Below are positions 7,140-14,951 of a stretch of DNA of 23,949 nucleotides, one piece after another. Position numbers and translations under genes: made by a program. Location of the stretch: positions 1 to 23,949 of the forward strand of contig CAUSLO010000016.1 of assembly GCA_963532875.1 (NCBI GenBank). The letters are read 5' to 3'. Origin of the DNA: CAUTUX01 sp963532875 (GTDB taxonomy: Bacteria > Bacillota > Clostridia > Christensenellales > CAG-917). How positions within the stretch are numbered: position 1 is the stretch's first letter; each line of letters opens with the position of its first letter. The notes beneath the pieces were generated by a model, which saw only the letters and a program-made list of their open reading frames with translations, did not search any database and was not told where the DNA came from.

Positions 7140-7167
7140 ATCATAAGAAAAGAAAATGCCTAAGTAA
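7140..7167 (-). promoter_or_regulatory. Probable dnaA promoter
   Basis: Read on the minus strand, TTACTT (7167 to 7162) and TATGAT (7145 to 7140) are separated by 16 bp. The start point would fall about 4-5 bases before the dnaA ATG, giving a nearly leaderless message. No DnaA box is seen here, so autoregulation through a nearby box is not evident. Confidence 0.4.
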
Positions 7168-7265
7168 TTGGTCGACAGAAAGAAGAATGGCTAAATATGA
7201 TAAGGACGGTAAAAAGATTTCAAAGACATAGCAAATCATCTAGAATATAAGGAAAGGAAAAGAAA

Positions 7266-8357
7266 ATGCATATAACAAAAATAGACATCAAAAACTTTAG
7301 AACATATAAGCAGTTGTCTATGTCCCCAAGCAAGGGGTTAAATCTTTTACTTGGTAAAAACGGAGCAGGGAAAACAAATGTTCTTGAAAGTATATACTTC
7401 GCATGTTTGATGAGAACTCCAAGGACAAATAATGTAGTAGAAGTAATCAGATTTAATTGCAACTATACGATGGTTACCTTAGAAGTACAACATCGACTAA
7501 CGACACATGAAATTAAAATACTCTTTGATAGAGAGAAAGCAAAAAAGGTATTAATAGATGGAGAGCCAGCAAAAGGACAAAGTGAAGTCTTACAAAAAGT
7601 AGGCATTGTATATTTTTGTCCAGAAGATTTAAGACTAGTACAGGATGGACCACTCAGGAGACGAAAATTTTTAGATATTGGAATGGCAGTTGCAAATTTA
7701 ATGTCGCACGAAGCTAAGAAAAAATATAACGCCGCAATAATAGAAAAAAACCAAATCTTAAAACAATACAAAAACTTAACAGGCGAAGAATATGATGCGT
7801 GGGATGTAGAAATAGCAAGATTTGCATGGGAAATCATGCAAGAAAGAGAAAACTACATTGCAAGAATTTCAAAGATAGCAAGGGAGAAATACAGAGAAAT
7901 ATCGCAGACCGAAGAGATCCTAGCCCTCACATACATGCCATCATATGGAGACGTCAAAAGCCCCCAAGACATACATAAAGAAATCGTTCAAGATAGACCA
8001 AGAGAAATTGAAAGAGGTAATGTTGTCAGAGGAATACATAGAGACGACATATTAATAACCATAAACGGTGAAGACGCAAGAAAGTATGCATCACAAGGAC
8101 AACAAAGGTCTATCGTCTTGGCACTCAAGTTAGCAGAACTAGAGGTGTATAAAGAGGCAAAAGGAGAAAGTGCAATTCTGCTATTAGACGACGTACTAAG
8201 TGAACTAGATGACACCAGAAAGAAGGCATTGGTAAAAATAATAAACAACCAACAAACATTCGTTAGTGCAACTGAGTATCCGCATGAGTTTGAAGGATAC
8301 AAATATGAGGTAACGAGGAATCAAACAGAGTCGTTTGTAACGAAAGTAGAGAAGTAA
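7266..8357 (+). CDS. recF: DNA replication and repair protein RecF
   Basis: RecF is an SMC/ABC-like ATPase acting with RecO and RecR to load RecA at single-strand gaps and stalled forks. The 363 residues match the family length. The opening ITKIDIKNFRTYKQ is typical. Walker A is GKNGAGKT (30-37), the ABC signature region reads YASQGQQRSIVLALKLAE, and Walker B with D-loop is LLLDDVLSELDDTRKKAL. The start is supported by AAGGAAAGG upstream. The 137-bp spacer to the divergent dnaA holds no S4-domain gene, which in many Bacillota lies between dnaN and recF. No gyrB follows. A separate promoter appears downstream, so recF probably ends its own unit. Confidence 0.95.
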   Translation: MHITKIDIKNFRTYKQLSMSPSKGLNLLLGKNGAGKTNVLESIYFACLMRTPRTNNVVEVIRFNCNYTMVTLEVQHRLTTHEIKILFDREKAKKVLIDGEPAKGQSEVLQKVGIVYFCPEDLRLVQDGPLRRRKFLDIGMAVANLMSHEAKKKYNAAIIEKNQILKQYKNLTGEEYDAWDVEIARFAWEIMQERENYIARISKIAREKYREISQTEEILALTYMPSYGDVKSPQDIHKEIVQDRPREIERGNVVRGIHRDDILITINGEDARKYASQGQQRSIVLALKLAELEVYKEAKGESAILLLDDVLSELDDTRKKALVKIINNQQTFVSATEYPHEFEGYKYEVTRNQTESFVTKVEK

Positions 8358-8365
8358 AACAAACA

Positions 8366-8395
8366 TTTACACAAATAATGACGAAGTACTATAAT
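8366..8395 (+). promoter_or_regulatory. Promoter of the methyltransferase-lipoprotein unit
   Basis: TTTACA (8366-8371) and TATAAT (8390-8395) are separated by 18 bp, a good sigma-A-type match. The predicted start point (about 8402) lies inside the 12-bp palindrome at 8399-8410. Confidence 0.6.
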
Positions 8396-8398
8396 AAA

Positions 8399-8410
8399 CT
8401 TGTTAACAAG
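8399..8410. promoter_or_regulatory. Palindromic operator candidate at the start point
   Basis: CTTGTTAACAAG is a perfect 12-bp palindrome directly after the -10 element. The half-site ACTTGT (8398-8403) recurs at 8416-8421, 18 bp further on and just before the ribosome-binding site. The position fits a repressor blocking initiation. The regulator is unknown. Confidence 0.45.
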
Positions 8411-8433
8411 CACTAACTTGTGAAGGAAATAAT

Positions 8434-9273
8434 ATGGGAAAGATAAAGATAGAAAAAGACAGTGTAGAGGCTACTTTGCTTATTCCTTTATACGGAAGAA
8501 AAATGTGTACAGATCTTTTCCCAGAGATATACCAAGACCACTTTGCCGAGGAACTAATAGCAAAAGTAGACTATGATTTTTCAGAACTAGAAAAGAAGAA
8601 AGAAACTTTTCAATTTAAGTATGGAGCACTTTTAGCAGGGATGCGACAATTAGATATGACATACGAAATAAAAGAATATTTAAAGAAATATCCAAGAGCA
8701 ATGGTTATAAATTTGGGATGTGGATTAGATGAGACAGGCAAAGCATGCGATAACGGAGAATGCAAAATAGTGAATGTTGATTTTCCAAGCGTTATAGAAA
8801 CAAGAAACAAGTTATTAGACAAAAACGAAAGAGAGCAAAATGTTGCATGTGATTTAAACGACTTCTCATGGATGGGGAAAATAGACGGCACAAACGGCGT
8901 TATCTTTTTTGCAGCTGGCGTATTCTATTACTTCAAAAGAGAAGAAGTTAAGAAACTCGCTTTAGAGTTGGCAAACAGATTTCCAAACGGATGCCTAGTC
9001 TTTGATTCTGTAGGGAAGAAAGGATTAAAGATAATGCTTTCAAAATTAAAGAAGAACATGAAGACCTCAGGGGTTGATTCAATAATGTTTTCTGTTAACA
9101 AGCCACTTAAAGAATTTCAGTGGTCAGACAAAATTAAAGTTTCAGCAAAGGGATACATGTTGGGGTATAACGACATGAAGAACAAGTCGATTAAACCAGT
9201 ATATAGAATGGTTGCAAAAATCGGAGACAGAACGATGCATATGTCTATTAATAAATTTGAATTTATTAAATAA
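8434..9273 (+). CDS. Leucine-carboxyl-methyltransferase-like SAM-dependent O-methyltransferase
   Basis: The protein has 279 residues. The SAM-binding motif VINLGCGLDET (91-101) is characteristic of the LCM/TcmP family (class I methyltransferases acting on carboxyl or hydroxyl groups of small molecules or proteins). The N-terminal ATLLIPLYGRKMCT segment, an FKYGALLAGMRQ helix and VNVDFPSVIETR following the second strand also fit. The partner substrate cannot be read from sequence. AAGGAAAT precedes the ATG. It is the first gene of a two-gene unit, with the lipoprotein 23 bp downstream, and has its own promoter with a palindrome at the start point. It is soluble, with no signal peptide. The family call is good; the substrate is unknown. 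Confidence 0.8.
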   Translation: MGKIKIEKDSVEATLLIPLYGRKMCTDLFPEIYQDHFAEELIAKVDYDFSELEKKKETFQFKYGALLAGMRQLDMTYEIKEYLKKYPRAMVINLGCGLDETGKACDNGECKIVNVDFPSVIETRNKLLDKNEREQNVACDLNDFSWMGKIDGTNGVIFFAAGVFYYFKREEVKKLALELANRFPNGCLVFDSVGKKGLKIMLSKLKKNMKTSGVDSIMFSVNKPLKEFQWSDKIKVSAKGYMLGYNDMKNKSIKPVYRMVAKIGDRTMHMSINKFEFIK

Positions 9274-9296
9274 TTGATTGAAAGAAGAGGTTATTA

Positions 9297-11783
9297 ATGA
9301 AAAAGAGCATTAAAGTAAGTGTATTTTTAATTTTAATTCTTGTGATGGCGATTTCAGTATTTGGTTGTGCAAAAAAAACGCCTGGGAAAACTGTGAATCC
9401 TGGGAAGCAGACAGAACAGAAGAAACCAGATGAAGAGCAAAAGGAACCTAATGAAGAAGAGAAGAAGCCAAGCGAGGAAGAAGATAAATCTAACATAAAA
9501 GAGAAAGTAAAAATTAAGTTCACTATTAAAGGGCAAAAAACATTTGGCGAGGAATACGAGCAGGCAGAAGGGACAGAAGGGGAATATGTTTCAAGCATTG
9601 AAAAGAAAGAGGGACAAACAGTTAAAGCATCTGAATTGCTAGACATTGTTAAAGAAAAGATTAATGAAACAATTTATAACAAAGACGAAATGCTATATAA
9701 ATATGCAGGAGAAGCGATAACTGAAACTCAACCAATTCAGGTCAAGTCACCAAACACAGTTATTGAATTCTACGTAAAGAGACAAATTAGAACAATTACA
9801 TTAGATACTACACATGATGTTAATACATCCAATGTAAAGGGTGCAGTAGAAATTACAAATGACAAGAAAGTCTTTAAGTTTAGACATGGATATAGTTTTG
9901 TAGGTGACGAAACACCAACGATAGCAGAAACGGACAATGAGGAATTCAAGGGATGGTTAAATAGTTCAAATCCATACAAGTTTGATAACACAAATTCCGT
10001 AACAGAAAATATAACATTGAGCCCAAATATGAAGAATAAAATAGAGATTAAATTTGCAATCAAGGGACAAAAGACATTTGGAGATGGATATGAGCAGGCG
10101 GAAGACACAGTTGCCGAATATGCTTCAAATATTAAAAAGAAAGAGGGTCAAACAATTAAACCATCTGATTTGCTACATTTGGTTAAAGAAAAGCTTAATG
10201 AAACAATTTATAACAAAAATGAAATGTCATATAAGTACGATGGCGAAGAAGTAGACAAAATGCGAGCAATTCAAGTCAAGTCACCAAGCACACTTATCGA
10301 ATTCTACGTAAAGAGACAAATAAGAATAATTACGTTAGATACTACAGATGATGTTAATACGTCCAATGTAAAGGGTGCAGTAGAAATTGCAGAAGGCAAC
10401 AAAACGCTTAAATTTAGGCATGGATATAATTTTGAAGGAGATGAAACACCAATAATTGCGGGAACGGAAGAAGATGAATTTAATGGTTGGTTAAACGGTC
10501 AAGATATATATAGGTTTGGTAATCCAAATTCCGTAACATCAGACGCAACATTGACACCTAACATGAAGAAGAGAGATGCAATAGTAAATATAAATCTAAA
10601 TGGATTAAGTGGAGCCGATTTAAGATATGAAGCAGATGGAATAACAGCGAGACCAGATGAAAGTAATACAAAGATAACGTTTAATGTACCACATAGTAAG
10701 ATGTCATATACATTAAAGAATCTAAGAGCAGACGGGGTGTTTACAGCAGCTGGTAGAAAAGTGGAACAAACAGGATACACTGGTGAAGTAAATATTAACA
10801 AGGCTGGTAAGACGTACAATCTAACAGTTACATACAGAGAGTTAGGAGCTACAGTAAATATTGGAGGTCTGGAAGGAAACGGCTGGTATTATAGCGATGC
10901 TGGAATAGATGCAGAACAGTCGGGGAATAAAATAACACTAAATGTGCCAAGTGAAAGATTACCATATACGCTAAAGCCACTGCAGAATACAGGCTTGCCA
11001 TTTAGTAGTCTAACGCAAAAGGCTATAAAATATGTTGGATATCAAGACAACGACCCAATTACCACAGGGGGTAACACTTACGAAAGAACAGCTCAGTTTA
11101 GTGAGGATGTAGAAAAGTATAAAGGACTATATCCACAAGCTAAAGCGGAATCAAGCGAGATAGAGGGGACAACGATAACAGAAGAAGTAGCTAATAATGA
11201 GCCAAAGACAGGGTACGGAAAATTTAGTTATACAATAGCGTATAATAAAGGGAATAAGTTCGAAGTAATCAACGGAGAATACTATAAATTTGAGCAAGTA
11301 GAATGGGAAGAATTTCCACCAGAAATAGAAACTAATAAGCAGTGGACAAAGAATACACTTGATGTATCAGTGTTTGACAATGGACAAGAAAACAGCAACA
11401 TATACAGTGGATCATATATAGAGGGATATCTAAGAATAATGGCACAGAAGATGCAAATTGACTATACCCTTTCGTTACCAAAGTTAGGAGGCAACGACGC
11501 ACTTCCATGGAATACAGCCCTAACATACATTAACCAAAATACAGCTGCCGAAATCAAAGAGAAGCTAAAGTATAAAAAAGTAACAGACTATGCAAGGGCA
11601 GTTTCAGGCAATTACAAAACACTTAGAAACATAAAAATTAATATCTATCGATATAGTGCTGAATTGACATGGTTAGGTACACGTCATAAGGATGTTAATA
11701 CAAAAAATTATAATATCGACTATTACGGCACGCTCGCTAGTGAATATACTTATGATGTTCAAGGGTTGCGTGTAGCTAAGTAG
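9297..11783 (+). CDS. Large surface lipoprotein with tandem repeat domains
   Basis: This 828-residue protein starts with a basic n-region, a hydrophobic stretch (about 7-22) and a lipobox-like VFGC, predicting lipid attachment at C24. A low-complexity Lys/Glu/Pro linker follows (about 25-70), then two 174-residue repeats (73-246 and 251-424) of nearly identical sequence. Each ends in a pattern like F-x-GWL...F...SVT..-TL-PNMK, resembling the Listeria-Bacteroides (Flg_new/InlB B-repeat) fold with NMK where AKW is usual. Two shorter related units of about 90 residues follow (about 429-517 and 518-610, both with a VNI-GL-G opening). The last about 200 residues are a unique beta-rich region without cysteines. 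AGAGG precedes the ATG. It is probably cotranscribed with the methyltransferase gene and ended by a hairpin. An adhesion or cell-surface scaffold role is inference. Confidence 0.75.
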   Translation: MKKSIKVSVFLILILVMAISVFGCAKKTPGKTVNPGKQTEQKKPDEEQKEPNEEEKKPSEEEDKSNIKEKVKIKFTIKGQKTFGEEYEQAEGTEGEYVSSIEKKEGQTVKASELLDIVKEKINETIYNKDEMLYKYAGEAITETQPIQVKSPNTVIEFYVKRQIRTITLDTTHDVNTSNVKGAVEITNDKKVFKFRHGYSFVGDETPTIAETDNEEFKGWLNSSNPYKFDNTNSVTENITLSPNMKNKIEIKFAIKGQKTFGDGYEQAEDTVAEYASNIKKKEGQTIKPSDLLHLVKEKLNETIYNKNEMSYKYDGEEVDKMRAIQVKSPSTLIEFYVKRQIRIITLDTTDDVNTSNVKGAVEIAEGNKTLKFRHGYNFEGDETPIIAGTEEDEFNGWLNGQDIYRFGNPNSVTSDATLTPNMKKRDAIVNINLNGLSGADLRYEADGITARPDESNTKITFNVPHSKMSYTLKNLRADGVFTAAGRKVEQTGYTGEVNINKAGKTYNLTVTYRELGATVNIGGLEGNGWYYSDAGIDAEQSGNKITLNVPSERLPYTLKPLQNTGLPFSSLTQKAIKYVGYQDNDPITTGGNTYERTAQFSEDVEKYKGLYPQAKAESSEIEGTTITEEVANNEPKTGYGKFSYTIAYNKGNKFEVINGEYYKFEQVEWEEFPPEIETNKQWTKNTLDVSVFDNGQENSNIYSGSYIEGYLRIMAQKMQIDYTLSLPKLGGNDALPWNTALTYINQNTAAEIKEKLKYKKVTDYARAVSGNYKTLRNIKINIYRYSAELTWLGTRHKDVNTKNYNIDYYGTLASEYTYDVQGLRVAK
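9513..10034 (+). repeat. Direct repeat unit A within the lipoprotein gene
   Basis: This 522-bp unit encodes residues 73-246. It matches the unit at 10047-10568 at a constant 534-bp offset at both ends, so there is no net indel. Long runs are nearly identical at DNA level, for example around GAATTCTACGTAAAGAGACA. Confidence 0.85.
10047..10568 (+). repeat. Direct repeat unit B within the lipoprotein gene
   Basis: This is the second 522-bp unit, encoding residues 251-424 and separated from unit A by 12 bp. Divergence is concentrated in the first third and near the C-terminal end of the unit. The middle is highly conserved, suggesting recent duplication or continued gene conversion. Confidence 0.85.
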
Positions 11784-11865
11784 GTGCATATTTTAAAAAA
11801 CTGAATACGACAAATAGGATGGAAAAATTCAGGTTTACAAAAGTAATAAATATAAGCATTTCACG

Positions 11866-11899
11866 AATATGGATGTCCTCAGCGATATCCATATTTTAA
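11866..11899 (+). terminator. Terminator-like hairpin after the lipoprotein gene
   Basis: AATATGGAT (11866-11874) pairs perfectly with ATCCATATT (11887-11895) across a 12-nt loop and runs into TTTTAATTAT. The stem is A+T-rich, so strength is moderate. It lies about 80 bp past the stop codon. Confidence 0.55.
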
Positions 11900-12216
11900 T
11901 TATATAACCAATTTTCTCAATCTTAAGGGCTCTTCACTGTTGATATCCCATCAAAAGAATTGCAATTGCTATAAGGGACTATAGAGAAAAGAAAGATTTC
12001 AGGCACTATTAATCTGCAAGAAACATTAACACCAACGTTTGGCACTTGGTTGGGCACGCATGGCAAAAACAAACAGACAAATGGTATATAGAGTTGAATC
12101 AGAATGAAATACTATGTCAGATGAGACGAATCATATATTTGGGGTGAGGCCCACGAAATAGAAATAGAGTCGGAGAATAAAAGAAAGAAAATTGAAAATT
12201 TTATAAAAAAGCCTAT
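11900..12216. other. Gene-free stretch, possibly decayed coding DNA
   Basis: No intact gene is visible. Short open stretches in different frames read like protein (for example LQETLTPTFGTWLG near 12020 and DESYIWGEAHEIEIES near 12127) but are broken by stops and frame changes. This suggests a degraded gene rather than a functional one. No RNA gene was recognised. Confidence 0.35.
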
Positions 12217-12245
12217 TGACATCCACGCTGGGGGGGGGGTACACT
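12217..12245 (+). promoter_or_regulatory. TM2-gene promoter with a G9 tract in the spacer
   Basis: A perfect -35 TTGACA (12217-12222) and a -10 TACACT (12240-12245) are separated by exactly 17 bp. The last nine spacer bases (12231-12239) are all G. Gain or loss of a G would change the spacer to 18 or 16 bp and alter promoter strength, as in slipped-strand phase-variable promoters. In this sequence the tract is at the optimal, presumably ON, length. Confidence 0.65.
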
Positions 12246-12275
12246 TAAGGCATAACAGTGTTGGAGGATATAAAA

Positions 12276-12521
12276 ATGGCAAAAAAAGAGTATTCAAAAT
12301 TAGCATATTTTTTACTTTGCCTTCTTTTAGGGCCACTTGGGGTTCACAGATTTTATGCAGGTAAAATAGGAACAGGAATCTTGTGGTTGCTAACAGGTGG
12401 CGTTTTCGGAATAGGGTATATTGTAGACTTAATCATCAGTATTGTTAAGTTGGCAACAGCCCCAGCAGTTGCAGTAGCAGACAAGGTTGCGGAAAAAGTC
12501 GAAGAAAAGAAAGCAGAATAG
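12276..12521 (+). CDS. TM2-domain membrane protein
   Basis: This 81-residue protein has the TM2 signature: a first membrane segment (about 8-22), the turn GPLGVHRFYAGKIGTG (19-34), then a second segment WLLTGGVFGIGYIVDLI (37-53). The D51 and HRFY motif are typical of the family. TM2 proteins are small helical-hairpin membrane proteins of mostly unknown function. The tail (about 60-81) is Ala/Val/Lys/Glu-rich and probably a cytoplasmic amphipathic helix. The ATG at 12276 is chosen because GGAGG (12263-12267) sits 8 nt upstream; an in-frame GTG at 12258 would place that site inside the gene. The gene is monocistronic, with a promoter containing a G9 tract upstream and a strong terminator downstream. 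Confidence 0.88.
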   Translation: MAKKEYSKLAYFLLCLLLGPLGVHRFYAGKIGTGILWLLTGGVFGIGYIVDLIISIVKLATAPAVAVADKVAEKVEEKKAE

Positions 12522-12550
12522 AAAAACGAGTAAGCACAAAGAACAAATTT

Positions 12551-12589
12551 CATACGGCAACAATTTGCTTGCCGTGTGCTTTGGTTTTT
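12551..12589 (+). terminator. Rho-independent terminator of the TM2 gene
   Basis: CATACGGCAA (12551-12560) pairs with TTGCCGTGTG (12569-12578) over 10 bp with one wobble, around an 8-nt loop. It is followed by CTTTGGTTTTT. It lies 30 bp after the TM2 stop. Confidence 0.8.
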
Positions 12590-12996
12590 AACCAAACCTC
12601 ATATAAATTAAATAATTAAAACAGCACTCTAGTAGAGCAAGCATTTCTTTTGCCTTAAAAGGGCGGGCAATGTCTAAAAAGACTTAATTTTTTGTTAAGA
12701 CGACAATCTCACAGAAATTTAAAAAAGATATTCCATAACAAGAACCAGTGATACACAGAAAGGGTCATCTCAGATTAGGCATACACCCAGAAAAAAATCA
12801 AAACAGTATTTTTACAAAAAAAACAAGAGATATAGTTTGGCGAAATGAAAAGAAATAATTCAGCAAAAGATAGTATTCAGTCTCAAGAAAATAAAGGCAC
12901 AAATAGACAAGAAGTATTGGACGCAAAAGAAGCAAAGGCATTTTAACCAAAGACACAAAACAAGAGTACAACAAACCAGAACAACAATTTTCGATA
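12590..12996. other. A-rich gene-free spacer before the glycogen operon
   Basis: No supported gene is present. The stretch is A-rich on the plus strand (12781-12840: 32 A and 13 T by hand count), the mirror image of the T-rich spacers left of the origin. It has small inverted repeats (CTCTA-G-TAGAG near 12628, CTTAA/TTAAG near 12683) and a 33-codon frame (12845-12946) without a ribosome-binding site. No known riboswitch was recognised. Confidence 0.5.
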
Positions 12997-13025
12997 TTGT
13001 TTATACAGATCGAATGCTATACAAT
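12997..13025 (+). promoter_or_regulatory. Possible glycogen operon promoter
   Basis: TTGTTT (12997-13002) and TACAAT (13020-13025) are separated by 17 bp. The start point would fall near 13032, leaving a very short leader before the glgB GTG at 13041 and placing the GAGGTC ribosome site almost at the 5' end. A promoter further upstream is therefore also possible. Confidence 0.45.
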
Positions 13026-13040
13026 TGAATTGAGGTCAAC

Positions 13041-14951
13041 GTGAAAGAAAATGTAGATTCATACGCCAAGTACCTTTTTCATGAAGGTACAAACTATCAA
13101 ACATATAAGCTGTTTTCACCTCAAAAAGAAAGAGAAGAAGGGAAAGACGGATATAGGTTTACGGTATGGGCCCCAAAAGCTCGTTCTATTTCTGTTGTGG
13201 GGGATTTTAACAACTGGGACAGAACCAGACATCCGATGGAGAAAACGGACGAAGAAATTTGGACGCTATTTATTCCAGGGATAAAACAGTATGATGCATA
13301 TAAGTTTTCAGTAGAACAACAAGACGGCAAGATAGTAAACAAGATAGATCCATTTGCATTCCATTTTGAAACGCCACCAGCAACAGCATCAAAGATATAC
13401 GATATTGAGGAGTATAGTTGGAAAGATAAGGCGTGGATGAAAGAAAGAGAAACATATAATCCATATGCCTCGCCAATGAACATATATGAAATCCATCTAG
13501 GCAGTTGGAAGAGACAAGAAGATGGGAACGTATATGGATATAAAGATATAGCAGACGAACTCATCAAATATGTTAAAAAAATGGGATATACCCACATAGA
13601 ACTTATGCCAATAAGCGAATATCCGTTTGAAGGATCTTGGGGATACCAGGTTACAGGAATGTTTGCCCCAACTTCAAGATATGGAACGCCAGCAGATTTA
13701 ATGGAATTGATTGACAGATGCCATAGGGCAGGAATAGGAGTAATTCTAGATTGGGTGTTGGCACATTTCCCAAGAGACGAACATGGGTTGGCAACATATG
13801 ACGGAACAGCACAATATGAGTATGCAGACCCAAGAAAGGGAGAACACAGAGAATGGGGAACAAAAGTATATGATTTTGGGAAGAACGAAGTAAAGAGTTT
13901 TTTAATTTCCTCAGCAATGTTCTGGTTTGATAAATATCATATTGATGGGATTAGATGTGATGCCGTTGCAAGCATGTTGTATCTAGATTATGGAAGAAAG
14001 GCTGGCGAGTGGGTTACAAACAAAGATGGGGGGAATTACAACCTAGAAGCAAGAGATTTCTTGAGACAATTAAACACAGCAATATTGAGTAAACATCATG
14101 GAGCGATAACCATAGCAGAAGAGTCCACAGCATATCCAATGGTAACTAAACCAGCATATGACGGAGGCTTAGGATTTAACTTCAAGTGGAACATGGGATG
14201 GATGAACGATTCCCTTCATTATTTGAAACTTGATCCATTCTTTAGAAAAGACAATCACAACAACCTAACGTTCGCCATAACATATGCATATTCAGAGAAC
14301 TATATATTGCCAATTTCTCACGACGAAGTAGTGCACGGAAAGGCTTCAATGCTGTCAAAAGTTCCGGGAGATTACGACGAAAAGTTTGAAGGGCTCAAGG
14401 CATTCTTTGGATATTTGATGGCACACCCAGGCAAGAAGTTAACATTCATGGGAGCAGAGTTTGGACAGTTTATAGAATGGAACTACAAGAACGAATTAGA
14501 TTGGTTCTTGCTTAAATATGACAAGCACAAACAGATACAAAACTTTGTTAAAGATTTAAACGCCTTCTATCTAGCAAATAAAGCAATGTGGGAAATGGAT
14601 TGTTCCTTTGAAGGATTTAAATGGATTGTTGTAGACGATAATACGCAAAACATAATTTCTTTTATAAGAAGAGCGGCAAACGGAGAAGAGGTAATTTGTA
14701 TAATAAACTTCTCACCAGTGTCACGAGAAAAATATGTTATGGGTGTTCCAGAATACACAACATATAAAACAGAACTGATTTCATCAATGAATAAATATGG
14801 CGGAAATACAGATAGACGGATGTCATACAAGGCAACAAAGAGAGAAAGCCATGGATACCCATATTCTATAAAAATTGACATTCCGAAAAACGCATGTATA
14901 TTCTTAAAAAAAGAAAAAGAAGAGGGAGGCAATAATGGCAAAGGAAATTAA
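13041..14951 (+). CDS. glgB: 1,4-alpha-glucan branching enzyme GlgB
   Basis: GlgB (GH13) cuts an alpha-1,4 segment of a growing glucan and reattaches it as an alpha-1,6 branch. The 636 residues comprise an N-terminal CBM48 domain (about 35-110, with VWAPKARSISVVGDFNNW), the (beta/alpha)8 barrel and a C-terminal beta domain. Catalytic residues are the nucleophile D307 (DGIRCDAVASMLYLDY), the acid/base E360 (IAEESTAYP) and the stabiliser D428 (SHDEVVHGK). Their spacings (53 and 68) equal those of the E. coli enzyme. The start is GTG with GAGGTC upstream. It is the first gene of the glycogen operon, and its end overlaps glgC by 17 bp, indicating translational coupling. It lacks the extra N-terminal module of E. 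coli GlgB. Confidence 0.96.
   Translation: MKENVDSYAKYLFHEGTNYQTYKLFSPQKEREEGKDGYRFTVWAPKARSISVVGDFNNWDRTRHPMEKTDEEIWTLFIPGIKQYDAYKFSVEQQDGKIVNKIDPFAFHFETPPATASKIYDIEEYSWKDKAWMKERETYNPYASPMNIYEIHLGSWKRQEDGNVYGYKDIADELIKYVKKMGYTHIELMPISEYPFEGSWGYQVTGMFAPTSRYGTPADLMELIDRCHRAGIGVILDWVLAHFPRDEHGLATYDGTAQYEYADPRKGEHREWGTKVYDFGKNEVKSFLISSAMFWFDKYHIDGIRCDAVASMLYLDYGRKAGEWVTNKDGGNYNLEARDFLRQLNTAILSKHHGAITIAEESTAYPMVTKPAYDGGLGFNFKWNMGWMNDSLHYLKLDPFFRKDNHNNLTFAITYAYSENYILPISHDEVVHGKASMLSKVPGDYDEKFEGLKAFFGYLMAHPGKKLTFMGAEFGQFIEWNYKNELDWFLLKYDKHKQIQNFVKDLNAFYLANKAMWEMDCSFEGFKWIVVDDNTQNIISFIRRAANGEEVICIINFSPVSREKYVMGVPEYTTYKTELISSMNKYGGNTDRRMSYKATKRESHGYPYSIKIDIPKNACIFLKKEKEEGGNNGKGN

Noticed and set aside
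7187..7231. 14-codon frame between dnaA and recF (MAKYDKDGKKISKT)
   Set aside because: It is too short, with no convincing ribosome site, and is not a remnant of the S4-domain protein expected there.
12258..12275. GTG start extending the TM2 protein by six codons
   Set aside because: It would put the GGAGG ribosome site inside the coding region; the ATG at 12276 has ideal spacing.
12600..12700. Riboswitch or small RNA suggested by small hairpins
   Set aside because: The stems are 4-5 bp and isolated, and match no known class that I can recognise.
12845..12946. 33-codon frame (MKRNNSAKDSI...) in the spacer before the glycogen operon
   Set aside because: It has no ribosome-binding site and low-complexity A-rich composition matching the surrounding DNA, and resembles no known protein.
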